From positions 1-64,000 of the forward strand of contig NZ_VTFV01000003.1 of NCBI RefSeq assembly GCF_009192745.1: a stretch of DNA of 64,000 nt, read 5' to 3'. The position numbers were made by a program, and so were the translations under genes. The stretch's first letter is position 1. Each line of letters opens with the position of its first letter. This DNA comes from Arthrobacter citreus (GTDB lineage: Bacteria > Actinomycetota > Actinomycetes > Actinomycetales > Micrococcaceae). Shown in pieces: positions 8,354 through 17,863 of this stretch. The notes beneath the pieces were generated by a model. The model had not been told where the DNA came from, ran no database searches, and saw only the letters and a list, made by a program, of their open reading frames with translations.

Positions 8354-8455
8354 GCCGGAAAACTGGCAGGGCGGCGGGGATGCTGGTTGTCTTAATCCAT
8401 CAGGATTCCGCAGGGGCCGGCAGAACCGCCGGAAACTGCGCCGGGCGAGGAGCAG

Positions 8456-9925
8456 ATGGCAATGGGAGAGCATTCAGCGGGCAGGACGCTCGCCGAAAAA
8501 GTGTGGGATGAGCACGTAGTGTCCAAGGGCAGCGACGGCGCGCCGGACCTGCTCTACATTGACCTCCACCTCGTGCACGAGGTCACGTCACCGCAGGCTT
8601 TTGAGGGCCTGCGCCTGGCTGGCCGGAAGCTGCGCCGGCCGGACCTCACCATCGCCACCGAGGACCACAACACGCCCACCCTGGCGATCGACAAGCCCAT
8701 CGCGGACCCCGTTAGCCGCACCCAGATCGAGACCCTGCGCGCCAACTGTGCGGAGTTCGGCGTCCGGTTGCACCCGCTCGGCGACGCCGAGCAGGGCATC
8801 GTACACGTGGTGGGTCCGCAGCTGGGCCTCACCCAGCCCGGCCTGACGGTTGTCTGTGGCGACTCGCACACCTCGACTCACGGTGCCTTCGGAGCGCTGG
8901 CCATGGGCATTGGAACCTCCGAGGTGGAGCATGTCATGGCTACCCAGACGCTCTCCCTGAAGCCGTTCAAGACCATGGCCATCAACGTTGAGGGCACCTT
9001 GAAGCCCGGTGTGACGTCCAAGGACATCATCTTGGCGGTCATTGCCAAGATCGGTACCGGCGGAGGCCAGGGCTACGTGCTGGAATACCGGGGTTCGGCT
9101 ATCCGCTCCCTGTCCATGGAAGCGCGCATGACCATCTGCAACATGTCCATCGAAGCCGGTGCCCGCGCCGGAATGGTGGCCCCCGATGAAACGACGTTTG
9201 CGTACCTGAAGGACAAGCCGCACGCACCGCAGGGTGCGGACTGGGACGCCGCCGTCGAGCACTGGAAGTCCCTGGTCACCGATGAGGACGCCGTCTTCGA
9301 TGAAGAGGTCTTCCTCGACGCCAATGAGCTGGAACCGTTCGTCACCTGGGGCACCAACCCGGGTCAGGGCGTTTCCCTCTCCCAGAAAGTTCCCTCGCCT
9401 GCCGAATTCGGTGACGAGAACGCGCGGGCCGCCGCTGAGCGTGCACTTGAATACATGGACCTGGCAGCCGGCACCCCCATGAAGGACATCCGCGTGGACA
9501 CAGTGTTCCTGGGTTCCTGCACCAACAGCCGTATCGAGGACCTGCGGATCGCGGCGGACATCATCCGCGGCCGGCAGAAGGACCCGAACGTGCGGATGAT
9601 GGTGGTCCCGGGTTCGGCCCGGGTCCGGCTGGAAGCCGAAGCCGAAGGCCTGGACCAGGTCTTCAAGGACTTCGGCGCTGAATGGCGTTTTGCCGGGTGC
9701 TCGATGTGCCTGGGGATGAACCCGGACCAGCTGGAACCGGGGGAGCGCTGCGCTTCCACCTCCAACCGGAACTTCGAGGGCAGGCAGGGCAAGGGCGGCC
9801 GGACGCACCTGGTTTCACCGGTCGTGGCCGCAGCCACCGCCGTGCGCGGGACGCTGAGCTCGCCGTCGGACCTTGACCCACTGCCCGGCGCAGCCGCCGG
9901 TTCCGCCGCCACCGCTGCCGCCTAG
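8456..9925 (+). CDS. leuC: 3-isopropylmalate dehydratase large subunit
   Basis: LeuC pairs with LeuD to convert 2-isopropylmalate to 3-isopropylmalate in leucine synthesis. The 489-residue aconitase-type protein shows the substrate segment [13 protein letters not shown] near residue 140. The three [4Fe-4S] cysteines are in FLGSCTNSR and [11 protein letters not shown]. An Ala-rich tail of about 15 residues after [10 protein letters not shown] is unusual but minor. GAGGAG lies just before ATG 8456. The 107-nt leader after the ndgR palindrome shows no leucine-rich leader peptide, so control is more likely through NdgR than attenuation. leuD follows after 9 nt. Confidence 0.98.
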   Translation: MAMGEHSAGRTLAEKVWDEHVVSKGSDGAPDLLYIDLHLVHEVTSPQAFEGLRLAGRKLRRPDLTIATEDHNTPTLAIDKPIADPVSRTQIETLRANCAEFGVRLHPLGDAEQGIVHVVGPQLGLTQPGLTVVCGDSHTSTHGAFGALAMGIGTSEVEHVMATQTLSLKPFKTMAINVEGTLKPGVTSKDIILAVIAKIGTGGGQGYVLEYRGSAIRSLSMEARMTICNMSIEAGARAGMVAPDETTFAYLKDKPHAPQGADWDAAVEHWKSLVTDEDAVFDEEVFLDANELEPFVTWGTNPGQGVSLSQKVPSPAEFGDENARAAAERALEYMDLAAGTPMKDIRVDTVFLGSCTNSRIEDLRIAADIIRGRQKDPNVRMMVVPGSARVRLEAEAEGLDQVFKDFGAEWRFAGCSMCLGMNPDQLEPGERCASTSNRNFEGRQGKGGRTHLVSPVVAAATAVRGTLSSPSDLDPLPGAAAGSAATAAA

Positions 9926-9934
9926 GAGAAGAAC

Positions 9935-10534
9935 ATGGAAAAGATCACAACGCACACCGGAATCGGCGTTCCGCTGCGGCAGAGCAACGTGGATACGGAC
10001 CAGATCATCCCCGCGGTCTACCTCAAGCGCATTACCCGAACCGGGTTCGAGGATGCCCTGTTCGCCGGCTGGCGGAAGAACCCGGAGTTCATCCTGAACC
10101 AGGAGCCCTACAGCTCCGGCTCCGTGCTGGTTGCCGGCCCGGACTTCGGCACCGGCTCCTCCCGGGAGCACGCCGTCTGGGCGCTGAAGGACTATGGTTT
10201 CCGCGCCGTGCTCTCCTCCCGGTTCGCGGACATCTTCCGCGGCAACTCCGGCAAGCAGGGCCTCGTCGCGGCTCAGGTGGCGCAGGATGACATTGAGCTG
10301 ATCTGGAAGGTGCTCGAAGAGTCCCCGGGCACCGAGGTGACCGTGGACCTCCAGGCCCGGACCGTGATTTGCGGCACGGTCACCGCACCGTTCCAGATTG
10401 ACGACTACACCCGCTGGCGCCTCCTGGAAGGCCTGGACGACATTGGGCTGACCCTGCGCCACGAGGAGGACATCACAGCATTCGAAGCGCGCCGCCCCGC
10501 ATTCAAGCCGACGACGCTTCCTGCCAGGAGCTAA
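9935..10534 (+). CDS. leuD: 3-isopropylmalate dehydratase small subunit
   Basis: The 199-residue swivel-domain subunit completes the LeuCD isomerase. It has the family start [20 protein letters not shown], where the VDTDQIIPA element is diagnostic. The active-site loop is [16 protein letters not shown] near residue 70. The C-terminal half includes [18 protein letters not shown], also typical. Length is normal. Its ATG has GGAGAAG upstream and lies 9 nt after leuC, so the pair is translated from one mRNA, which ends at the terminator 43 nt downstream. Confidence 0.98.
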   Translation: MEKITTHTGIGVPLRQSNVDTDQIIPAVYLKRITRTGFEDALFAGWRKNPEFILNQEPYSSGSVLVAGPDFGTGSSREHAVWALKDYGFRAVLSSRFADIFRGNSGKQGLVAAQVAQDDIELIWKVLEESPGTEVTVDLQARTVICGTVTAPFQIDDYTRWRLLEGLDDIGLTLRHEEDITAFEARRPAFKPTTLPARS

Positions 10535-10577
10535 GCACCCTCCCGGTTTCTGCCGCGCGAGTCTGCCGCAGTAGTAT

Positions 10578-10615
10578 TGATGGGCCTTCCCGTTCAGGGC
10601 AGGCCCATCAGTTTT
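10578..10615 (+). terminator. Intrinsic terminator after leuCD
   Basis: TGATGGGCCT (10578-10587) pairs perfectly with AGGCCCATCA (10601-10610) and is followed by GTTTTCCC. It separates leuCD from murA. The following 140 nt hold the presumed murA promoter, but I see no clear -35/-10 pair. Confidence 0.85.
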
Positions 10616-10756
10616 CCCGCTCCCGCGGCCGGACTGTGCCCTTTCCTGCGCCGTCCCGGCGGCCCCGTTATTTCGGGAAAGGCAGGCTTGCTCCTATGCT
10701 TAGGAGGCAGTCTCTTATGGCCTCTGGGGCATTTAAAACGAAAGAAACAGGTGTTC

Positions 10757-12082
10757 ATGGGTAGCGTTCTAACCATCCGTGGTGGTGTACCCCTAACAGG
10801 CAAAGTACCGGTCCGCGGGGCGAAGAACCTGGTTCCCAAAGCCATGGTGGCAGCGCTGCTGGGCAACTCTCCGTCGCTGCTTCGCAACGTACCGGAGATC
10901 AAGGACGTGGATGTTGTCACGTCCCTGCTGAAACTCCACGGCGTCGAGGTCACGAAGGATCCCGTAACCGGTGACCTGCTGATGGACCCGAAGAACGCCA
11001 AGACAGCTGCGTCCCGGGACATCGATGCCCACGCAGGAGACTCCCGTATCCCGATCCTGCTGTGCGGACCGCTGATGCACAGCATCGGCGAAGCGTTCAT
11101 CCCGGACCTGGGCGGCTGCAAGATCGGCGACCGCCCCATTGACTATCACCTGCAGATGCTGCGGAACTTCGGTGCCCTCGTGGAGAAGCGCCCCGGCGGC
11201 ATCTCCATCTCTGCGCCCAAGGGGCTCAAGGGTGCGAAGCTCGAGCTGCCCTACCCCTCCGTGGGGGCCACTGAGCAGGTCCTGCTCACCGCCGTGCGTG
11301 CAGAGGGCATCACCGAACTGAGCGGCGCCGCCGTCGAACCGGAAATCCTCGACCTCATCGCGGTCCTGCAGAAGATGGGTGCGATCATCACCGTCCAGAC
11401 GGACCGTGTGATCCGCATCGAGGGCGTACCGGAACTCACCGGCTACAACCACCGGGCGCTGCCGGACCGCAACGAGGCAGCCTCCTGGGCGTCCGCGGCC
11501 CTGGTCACCAAGGGCGACATCTACGTTGAAGGTGCCAACCAGCAGGACCTGACGGCCTTCCTGAACATCTACCGCAAGATCGGCGGCGCGTTCGACGTCG
11601 ACGATGACGGAATCCGCTTCTACCACCCCGGCGGCAAGCTCAATCCGCTGGTCCTGGAAACGGACGTCCACCCCGGCTTCATGACCGACTGGCAGCAGCC
11701 CGTGGTCGTGGCACTCAGCCAGGCTGACGGCGTGTCGATCGTGCACGAGACCGTATACGAGAACCGCTTCGGCTTCACCGACGCACTGATCCGCATGGGG
11801 GCGAACATCCAGGTGCACCGTGAGTGCCTTGGCAGCATCCCCTGCCGTTTTGGGCAGCGGAACTTCCTGCATTCGGCAGTGATTTCCGGGCCGGTGCAGC
11901 TCAAGGGCGCGGAAATCGACATTCCGGACCTCCGCGGCGGGTTCAGCCACCTGATTGCCGCCCTGGCGGCCGAGGGCACCTCCCGTGTCACCGGCGTCGA
12001 ACTCATCAACCGGGGCTACGAACACTTCCTGGACAAACTCGAGGGCCTGGGCGCGGACTTCGACGTCACGGACGGGAAGTAA
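10757..12082 (+). CDS. murA: UDP-N-acetylglucosamine 1-carboxyvinyltransferase (MurA family)
   Basis: The enzyme transfers enolpyruvate from PEP to UDP-GlcNAc, the first committed step of peptidoglycan synthesis in the cytosol. The 441-residue EPSP-synthase-fold protein starts LTIRGGVPLTGKVPVRGAKN. The fosfomycin-target cysteine is in GGCKIGDRPID (about residue 121). Later segments such as DRNEAASW and TDWQQPVVVAL match the family. An upstream in-frame start at 10577 would lie inside the leuCD terminator, so I use ATG 10757. The C-terminal half carries an HRECLGSIPCRFG insert typical of actinobacterial copies. plsC starts 10 nt after the stop. Confidence 0.95.
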   Translation: MGSVLTIRGGVPLTGKVPVRGAKNLVPKAMVAALLGNSPSLLRNVPEIKDVDVVTSLLKLHGVEVTKDPVTGDLLMDPKNAKTAASRDIDAHAGDSRIPILLCGPLMHSIGEAFIPDLGGCKIGDRPIDYHLQMLRNFGALVEKRPGGISISAPKGLKGAKLELPYPSVGATEQVLLTAVRAEGITELSGAAVEPEILDLIAVLQKMGAIITVQTDRVIRIEGVPELTGYNHRALPDRNEAASWASAALVTKGDIYVEGANQQDLTAFLNIYRKIGGAFDVDDDGIRFYHPGGKLNPLVLETDVHPGFMTDWQQPVVVALSQADGVSIVHETVYENRFGFTDALIRMGANIQVHRECLGSIPCRFGQRNFLHSAVISGPVQLKGAEIDIPDLRGGFSHLIAALAAEGTSRVTGVELINRGYEHFLDKLEGLGADFDVTDGK

Positions 12083-12092
12083 GCTTCCGCAC

Positions 12093-12851
12093 ATGAGCGA
12101 ATCGAGAAAGTCACGTCTCACGTTCACCATCCTGGCGACCGTGGTCCGGCCTGCAATGAACCTCATGCTGGGCCGGAGCTGGGATGGGACGGAGAACCTG
12201 CCCAAGGGCGGCGGATTCATTGCCTGCCCGAACCACGTGACTGAAATCGATCCGCTCGTGGTCGGCCATTTCTTCTACAACCAGGGGATCCTTCCGCGGT
12301 ACCTGGCAAAAGCGTCCCTGTTCAAGGTTCCAGTGCTCGGCCCGGCGCTGCGGGCCACCCAGCAGGTGCCCGTCCAGCGCGGGGGCGCCGGTGCTGCGGC
12401 TTCCCTCGACGGAGCGCAGCAGGTCATCGACGCCGGCGGCGCCCTGATCGTGTACCCGGAGGGAACGCTCACGCGCGATCCCGGCCTGTGGCCCATGAAG
12501 GGGCGGACCGGTGCCGCGAGGCTGGCTCTCCAGACGGGAGCACCGGTGATTCCGATAGCCCACTGGGGTGCGCAGGACCTGCTGCCGCGCTACGGCAAGA
12601 TGCTGCACCTTTTTCCGCGCAAGCGGGTGCGGCTGCTGGTTGGCAAGCCGGTGGACCTCTCTGACCTGCGCGGGGTTCCGCTGACCAAGTCAGTGCTGGA
12701 GGAAGCCACGGAACGGATCATGGCCGAGCTGACGACGCTGGTGGCTTCCCTGCGCAGGGAAACGGCACCCACTGAGCGCTGGGATCCTTCCCGCAAGGGA
12801 CAGAAGGCCGTAGGACGCGGCTACGATCCCCAAGAGGAGAAGAAGAAGTGA
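12093..12851 (+). CDS. plsC: 1-acyl-sn-glycerol-3-phosphate acyltransferase
   Basis: The 252-residue PlsC-family protein acylates lysophosphatidic acid to phosphatidic acid at the membrane. The catalytic HX4D motif is NHVTEIDP (about residues 47-54), the substrate motif is YPEGTLTRD (near 121), and VIPIAHWG forms the fourth block. A hydrophobic N-terminal segment (about 10-26) probably anchors it. The C-terminus is highly basic and charged, ending EEKKK. The stop overlaps the gpsA start by 4 nt, so phospholipid entry enzymes gpsA and plsC are translationally coupled. Confidence 0.93.
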   Translation: MSESRKSRLTFTILATVVRPAMNLMLGRSWDGTENLPKGGGFIACPNHVTEIDPLVVGHFFYNQGILPRYLAKASLFKVPVLGPALRATQQVPVQRGGAGAAASLDGAQQVIDAGGALIVYPEGTLTRDPGLWPMKGRTGAARLALQTGAPVIPIAHWGAQDLLPRYGKMLHLFPRKRVRLLVGKPVDLSDLRGVPLTKSVLEEATERIMAELTTLVASLRRETAPTERWDPSRKGQKAVGRGYDPQEEKKK

Positions 12852-13888
12852 GAACCGAATCTCTTCCGGAGAAAGTGGCAGTTCTCGGCGCAGGCAGCTG
12901 GGGAACCACTTTTGCCAAGATTGCGGCGGATTCCGGTGCTGCGCGCAGGGCCGACGTCCTGATCTGGGCCCGCCGCCCCGAGGCAGCAGAGGAAATCAAC
13001 CAGTCGCGGCGCAACACCCGGTACCTCAAGGACACTGTCCTGCCGGCTAACCTGCGGGCCTCCGCGGACGTTGCGGAGGTTCTCGCCGGAGCCCAGCTGG
13101 TGGTTCTCGCGGTACCGGCCCAGACACTGCGGCAGCAGCTGCGCGAATTCAGGGACCTGTTCCCCAAGGACGCCGTGATCCTGTCCCTGATGAAGGGGCT
13201 GGAAGTTGGAACGGACGCCCGGATGAGCCAGGTCATCGCCGAGGAACTGGGATGGCCCCAAGAACGTATTGCGGTGCTCTCCGGGCCGAACCTGGCCATG
13301 GAAATCGCCCGGGAAGAACCGACCGCTTCCGTGGTGGCGTGCTCAGACATCGCCGTTGCCGGCTGGATTGCAACTGCCTGCACGGCTCCGTACTTCCGGC
13401 CGTACACGAACACGGACGTGATTGGCACGGAGATCGGGGGGATCGTCAAGAACGTGATCGCCCTGGCCGTAGGCATCTGCGAGGGAAAGCAGATGGGTGA
13501 CAACACCAAAGCCTCGGTTATGACCCGCGGCCTGGCCGAAACCACCCGGCTTGCCGTTGCGCTGGGCGGGAAAACCGAAACGCTCTTCGGCCTCTCCGGC
13601 ATGGGCGACCTGATCGCCACCTGCTCCTCCTCGCTCTCCCGGAACCACACCGCAGGCCGGCTCCTGGCCCAGGGCCTGACCCTGGATGAAGTAACCGAGA
13701 CCATGGCCCAGACAGCGGAAGGCATCAAGTCCGCCCAGGCGGTACTGGACCGTGCCACCCAGCTGGGCGTCTACATGCCCATTACCGAGAACGTCGTTGC
13801 AGTGCTGCAGGGCGCCATTTCGGTAGACGAACTGGGCCCGCGCCTGCTGGCCCGCGAACTCAAACCCGAAGGTGTACACGCATCATGA
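12848..13888 (+). CDS. gpsA: Glycerol-3-phosphate dehydrogenase [NAD(P)+]
   Basis: GpsA reduces dihydroxyacetone phosphate to sn-glycerol 3-phosphate, the backbone for phospholipids. The 346-residue protein has the nucleotide-binding VAVLGAGSWGTTFA (about residues 10-23), the conserved SLMKGLE and SGPNLAMEIAREEPT blocks, and the catalytic lysine in GGIVKNVIALAVG. The substrate loop is FGLSGMGDLIATCSS. It starts at GTG 12848 in a GTGA overlap with plsC and ends in an ATGA overlap with ddl, giving a tightly packed plsC-gpsA-ddl operon. Confidence 0.97.
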   Translation: MRTESLPEKVAVLGAGSWGTTFAKIAADSGAARRADVLIWARRPEAAEEINQSRRNTRYLKDTVLPANLRASADVAEVLAGAQLVVLAVPAQTLRQQLREFRDLFPKDAVILSLMKGLEVGTDARMSQVIAEELGWPQERIAVLSGPNLAMEIAREEPTASVVACSDIAVAGWIATACTAPYFRPYTNTDVIGTEIGGIVKNVIALAVGICEGKQMGDNTKASVMTRGLAETTRLAVALGGKTETLFGLSGMGDLIATCSSSLSRNHTAGRLLAQGLTLDEVTETMAQTAEGIKSAQAVLDRATQLGVYMPITENVVAVLQGAISVDELGPRLLARELKPEGVHAS

Positions 13889-15024
13889 GCGTCCAGCCCG
13901 TTTCCCCCGACGGCGGCTCCAAGCCGCGCGTAGCCGTCCTTTTCGGCGGACGTTCCAGCGAACATTCGGTCAGCTGCGTGACCGCCGCCGGTGTGCTGGA
14001 GGCGATCGACCACAGCAAGTACGACGTCGTTCCCATCGGCATTGCCCGCAACGGCCAGTGGTCGCTGGCCTCCGTGGATCCGGAGCAGTGGTCCCTGCGC
14101 TCGGAGTCACTGCCTGAAATCACTGCGGGACCGGAGTCAGTCGTGATCTCAAGCGACGGCGCTTCCCGGGAACTCGTCTCCCATGCTCCCGACGCGATGC
14201 CGCGCTCCCTGGGACGAATCGACGTCGTCCTGCCGCTGCTGCACGGACCGTTCGGCGAGGACGGCACGCTCCAGGGCCTGCTCGAGATGGCGGATATCCG
14301 CTATGTCGGCGCCGGTGTCCTTGCCTCCGCCGTCGGGATGGACAAGCACTACATGAAGGTGGTGTTCGCCTCCGCCGGACTGTCAGTGGGGCCCTACGAG
14401 GTCATCACCGACCGCCAGTGGAACCGCGGCGCCGATGAGTGCCTGGCACGCGCTGCCAAGCTGGCGTTCCCGCTGTTCGTCAAGCCGGCGCGTGCGGGTT
14501 CGTCCATGGGCATCACCCGGGTGACCGAGCCCTCGGGCCTGCGCGCCGCCGTCGAAACTGCACGGCAGCACGATCCCAAGGTGATCGTTGAAGCGGGCAT
14601 CACCGGCCGTGAAATCGAGGTGGCAGTCCTCCAGGGCCGCGGACACGACGATCCGCGCACCAGCCTGCCCGGAGAGATCGCAGTCAACGACGGCGGCCAT
14701 GAGTGGTACGACTTTGAAGCGAAGTATGTTGACGGCGCCGCAGCGGAACTGAGCTGCCCGGCAGACCTGCCCGACGACGTCACCACCCGGGTCCGGGACC
14801 TGGCGGCCGTGGCCTTCGAGGCTGTGGGCGCCGAGGGACTGTCCCGCGTCGACTTCTTCTACACCCGGGACGGGGACCTGGTGATCAACGAGATCAACAC
14901 CATGCCCGGCTTCACACCGATCAGCATGTACCCGCAGATGTGGGCGAAGTCCGGATTGCCGTACACCGAACTGATCGACGAGCTCATTTTGCTGGCGCTC
15001 GAACGCCGGACGGGGCTGCGCTGA
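13885..15024 (+). CDS. ddl: D-alanine--D-alanine ligase
   Basis: The 379-residue ATP-grasp enzyme makes the D-Ala-D-Ala dipeptide of peptidoglycan. Visible blocks are VAVLFGGRSSEHSVS near residue 12, LLHGPFGEDGTLQG near residue 114, FVKPARAGSSMGI near residue 198, and the Mg-binding INEINTMPGFTPISMYP near the C-terminus. Length is normal for the actinobacterial form. It is the last gene of the murA-plsC-gpsA-ddl run and shares 4 nt with gpsA. The next gene is convergent and ends 22 nt away. Confidence 0.97.
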   Translation: MSVQPVSPDGGSKPRVAVLFGGRSSEHSVSCVTAAGVLEAIDHSKYDVVPIGIARNGQWSLASVDPEQWSLRSESLPEITAGPESVVISSDGASRELVSHAPDAMPRSLGRIDVVLPLLHGPFGEDGTLQGLLEMADIRYVGAGVLASAVGMDKHYMKVVFASAGLSVGPYEVITDRQWNRGADECLARAAKLAFPLFVKPARAGSSMGITRVTEPSGLRAAVETARQHDPKVIVEAGITGREIEVAVLQGRGHDDPRTSLPGEIAVNDGGHEWYDFEAKYVDGAAAELSCPADLPDDVTTRVRDLAAVAFEAVGAEGLSRVDFFYTRDGDLVINEINTMPGFTPISMYPQMWAKSGLPYTELIDELILLALERRTGLR

Positions 15025-15046
15025 CGTTTGTCCTGACGCCCTCCGG

Positions 15047-15520
15047 CTAGCCCGGAAGCTCGACGTCGCTCGTGGCCACGCATTCGCGCGTCTGCTCGAT
15101 GCGGGACACAGCGTTTTCGAGCTCCACCAGGACGGTGGAGGAGGCTACCTTCTCCGTGTCGAACAGCACCTCGACGGCGGGATCCCGGCCGTAGGTAGTG
15201 GCCGTCCAGAGGCTGCCCTCTTCCCGCAGCACCCAGTCCACGCCGTTCACGGTAGCGCAGGCATCGGTCGTCGGCCCGGGAACCGGGACACCGCAGCGAA
15301 CAATGATCTCCGCAGGACTGCCCCAGGCGGAAGTGGCCTGGCTCGTCGTCTCACGCTGGTCCGCGCCCGCGAGGTTCTCCGGCATGGCCACCATGACCGC
15401 AGCGCAGTCGGGGTTCGCCGCATCCGGTGCGGCCTCGACGTCTGCGGCGGGAGTGCAGCCGGTCAGGACCGCTGCCAGAACCAGGGTGCCGGCGGATATG
15501 GCTGCCGGAAGGAATTTCAT
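15047..15520 (-). CDS. DUF3515 family lipoprotein
   Basis: The 157-residue protein has a lipoprotein signal peptide: a short basic start, a hydrophobic stretch to about residue 18, and the lipobox LTGC with the lipidated Cys at about 22. The mature part is acidic with four further cysteines, probably forming disulfides outside the membrane, and matches DUF3515 as found beside ddl/LCP genes in actinobacteria. Function is unknown. TACGCT ends 6 nt before the ATG on this strand, so the mRNA may be leaderless. It is convergent with ddl. Confidence 0.87.
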   Translation of the reverse strand: MKFLPAAISAGTLVLAAVLTGCTPAADVEAAPDAANPDCAAVMVAMPENLAGADQRETTSQATSAWGSPAEIIVRCGVPVPGPTTDACATVNGVDWVLREEGSLWTATTYGRDPAVEVLFDTEKVASSTVLVELENAVSRIEQTRECVATSDVELPG

Positions 15521-15620
15521 GTTTCAAGCGTATCCGTCCTTCTGCGTGTGCCTCGAATCGGATCGGCGCCCGGGTAGTAGGCTCTGACGAAAACCTCAAG
15601 GGTGACCAAAGGATTGATCA

Positions 15621-16628
15621 GTGACGGAGTTCTTTTCGGACATGCAGGAGGAGCCGGCCAGGCAGCGGCATCCCGTGCGGGCCACGATCCTTGTGCTCCT
15701 GGTGCTGGTCCTCGTGGCGGGAACCCTGGCCGGCGGATACGTGTGGAGCCTGGCACGGACGTTCAACGAAGGTACCCAGACGATCGCCGGTGCCATCCCG
15801 GAGAGCCCTCCGGAAAAACCCGGTGCAGCGGCGGACTCCCGCAACATCCTGCTGATCGGCTCCGACACCCGGGAGGCGGGAGCGGATGCGCGGTCCGACA
15901 CCATGATGCTGGTGCATGTTCCTTCAGACCGCTCCGCGGTCTACCTGATGTCCATCATGCGCGACACCTGGACGGAGATCCCCGGCCACGGTGAGCACAA
16001 GATCAACGCTGCCATGGCACTGGGCGGCGTGCCGCTGATGGTCCAGACCGTCCAGGGCCTGGTCGGTGTGCCCATAGACCACGTGGCGGTCATCGACTTC
16101 GAAGGGTTCAAGGGCCTCACTGATGCCCTGGGGGGAGTCGAAGTGGACAACGCCCAGCCCTTCCAGTCGCGGGGCGGCGACGGCGAATACTTCGCCGCCG
16201 GGCCCCTGACGCTTCAGGGCGGCTCAGCCCTGAAGTTTGTCCGTGAACGCTACGCATTCGCCGACGGCGACTATCAGCGGGTGCGGAACCAGCAGGCATT
16301 CATGCGCGGCTTGCTCTCGAAGCTGATCTCCGCCCAAACCCTGGGCAACCCGGTGCGGCTTCACGCCGCTGCCGGGGCGATCTCGCCCTATCTGAGCGTT
16401 GACGAGGGACTGGACGCCGTGCGCGTTGGGGAACTTGCATTCGAACTGCGCGGGGTGAAAGCCGGGGACATCGAGATGTTCACGCTTCCAAACGCCGGGG
16501 TGGGGACCTCCGCTGACGGGCAGTCGATCGTGGTGCCGGATGCTGCAGCCACGGCCGCTCTGGCCCAGGCCCTGAAAACCGATCAGTTGTCCGGTTTCGT
16601 GGCTGGACTGGATGCGGCCACCCGTTAA
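15621..16628 (+). CDS. LCP (LytR-CpsA-Psr) family protein
   Basis: LCP proteins attach anionic or secondary polymers to peptidoglycan from the outer face of the membrane. This 335-residue protein has a cytoplasmic N-terminus, one membrane helix (about residues 22-44) and an extracellular LCP domain. The conserved arginine and aspartate residues are seen in LLIGSDTREAG, ARSDTMML, MSIMRDTWTEIPG and LKFVRERYAF...YQRVRNQQ. Length is normal for a minimal LCP protein without the C-terminal LytR_C domain. The start is GTG 15621 with AAAGGA upstream. Its own substrate polymer cannot be named. Confidence 0.92.
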   Translation: MTEFFSDMQEEPARQRHPVRATILVLLVLVLVAGTLAGGYVWSLARTFNEGTQTIAGAIPESPPEKPGAAADSRNILLIGSDTREAGADARSDTMMLVHVPSDRSAVYLMSIMRDTWTEIPGHGEHKINAAMALGGVPLMVQTVQGLVGVPIDHVAVIDFEGFKGLTDALGGVEVDNAQPFQSRGGDGEYFAAGPLTLQGGSALKFVRERYAFADGDYQRVRNQQAFMRGLLSKLISAQTLGNPVRLHAAAGAISPYLSVDEGLDAVRVGELAFELRGVKAGDIEMFTLPNAGVGTSADGQSIVVPDAAATAALAQALKTDQLSGFVAGLDAATR

Positions 16629-16697
16629 CCTGGCCAGGCGCAACCCCGGTTCCGGCCGGGTCCCGTGTTCCCAGGGGCTTCCTCTCCAGCACGTTTT

Positions 16698-16719
16698 CAG
16701 CGTCCCTTCTCGGACGCTG
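16698..16719 (+). terminator. Weak hairpin after the LCP gene
   Basis: CAGCGTCC and GGACGCTG form an 8-bp stem with a CTTCTC loop, 70 nt after the LCP stop. There is no U-run, so it could be a Rho-independent terminator only in a relaxed sense. Confidence 0.3.
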
Positions 16720-16800
16720 TCAGAGCCCTGCGGTAGGCTTCCTAGTGACCGAGCCGGTTCTAAGACAACGATGTCCTGGAAGATAATCCGGAGGAGAAGC

Positions 16801-16839
16801 ATGAGCAGCAGCACGGAACGGGACTACCTTGCAGACTAA
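16801..16839 (+). CDS. Possible 12-codon leader ORF overlapping the DAK2 start
   Basis: The ORF reads M-S-S-S-T-E-R-D-Y-L-A-D and then TAA. It has the strongest Shine-Dalgarno in the vicinity (CCGGAGGAGAAGC directly before the ATG). It overlaps the TTG start of the DAK2 gene by 11 nt in another frame. It may be a leader peptide that couples translation to the DAK2 gene. Alternatively, it marks the true N-terminus of that gene if a frameshift or sequence error lies near 16839. Confidence 0.4.
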   Translation: MSSSTERDYLAD

Positions 16840-17857
16840 GATCACCGCAAACGCCCAGGCGCTGAAGCGATGGTTGAGCAACGCCGAGGTATCGCTGGGG
16901 AACCACAGCGACCGGCTGAACGCCATCAACATTTTCCCGGTGGCCGACGGCGACACCGGAACCAACCTCTACCTCACCATGCGTGCGGCGTCCGCCGCTG
17001 CCGCCGAGCTGGACACCCAGGACATTGGCGAGCTGCTCGCCGCGGCCGGCCAGGCCGCGATGGAACAGGCCAAAGGCAACTCGGGAACGCTCCTGTCGGT
17101 ATTTCTCAGCTCCATGGCGGAGCCCCTGATTGGCAACACCCGCCTGTCGGCGCCTCTGCTGGCCCGTTCGCTGGAACGCGCCCAGCTGCGTTCCTGGTCC
17201 GTGCTGAGTGATCCGGTCCCCGGCACCATGCTTTCCGTCCTGGAAGAGGCGGCCCGCGGCGCCTCCCGGGTGGAGGCAGCCCAGACCGGAGATGACTCAA
17301 ACGCCGGCCTGGCCGAAACGCTGCGGGCCATGATGACTGCGGCCCTCGCCGCCGTCGTGCGCACCGAAGAGCAGCTGGAGACCCTGTCGGACGCAGGCGT
17401 CGTGGACGCCGGAGGCGTCGGCTTCCTGCTGGTCCTGGACGCCATGCGTGCCGCTGCCCTAGGTGAAGGGCTGCAGGGTGAACTGCTGGACGGGCTGCAC
17501 GGCTACGACGTGCAGGACCCGCACATCCACGGCACCCAGCCCCAGCTTGAAGGCGTCGAGGTCATGTGCACCATTACGCTCAGCCCCCTGGACGCCGCGA
17601 CGCTGCGGCTCCAGCTCGATGAACTGGGCGAATCCGTGATCATGAGTGCGGTCAGCCCGGTGGGCGAGGGTTACCGCTGGCGTGTCCACGTCCACACCCC
17701 CGACGCCGGCGCAGCGATGGACGCGCTTCATGCCGTGGGCGAGCCGACCAACGTCACCATCACTGAACTCTCTGCGAACGGGCACCAGACCACTGAAATA
17801 CCGCAGGTGCCGTTGCCCGGCCAGGCCGGCATCGGCGATTTCGCTCGCGAAGCCTAG
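16829..17857 (+). CDS. DAK2 domain protein, FakA-like
   Basis: The 342-residue protein has an N-terminal DhaL/DAK2 kinase domain with the Mg-ATP aspartates in FPVADGDTGTNLYLT (about residue 32-46) and KGNSGTLLS near residue 80. A second domain starts near residue 220 and resembles the middle domain of fatty-acid kinase FakA (WRVHVHTPDAGAAMDAL). The C-terminal FakA domain is absent, so the protein is shorter than the roughly 550-residue FakA. In actinobacteria this gene usually precedes recG, as here. The TTG start at 16829 is weak and without its own Shine-Dalgarno; see the leader ORF entry. Acyl or dihydroxyacetone substrate is undetermined. Confidence 0.85.
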   Translation: MQTKITANAQALKRWLSNAEVSLGNHSDRLNAINIFPVADGDTGTNLYLTMRAASAAAAELDTQDIGELLAAAGQAAMEQAKGNSGTLLSVFLSSMAEPLIGNTRLSAPLLARSLERAQLRSWSVLSDPVPGTMLSVLEEAARGASRVEAAQTGDDSNAGLAETLRAMMTAALAAVVRTEEQLETLSDAGVVDAGGVGFLLVLDAMRAAALGEGLQGELLDGLHGYDVQDPHIHGTQPQLEGVEVMCTITLSPLDAATLRLQLDELGESVIMSAVSPVGEGYRWRVHVHTPDAGAAMDALHAVGEPTNVTITELSANGHQTTEIPQVPLPGQAGIGDFAREA

Positions 17858-17863
17858 AGGCCC

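Noticed and set aside
8349-8455. Leucine leader peptide or T-box before leuC
   Set aside because: No short ORF with clustered leucine codons, no T-box TGGNACC element and no terminator stem are visible.
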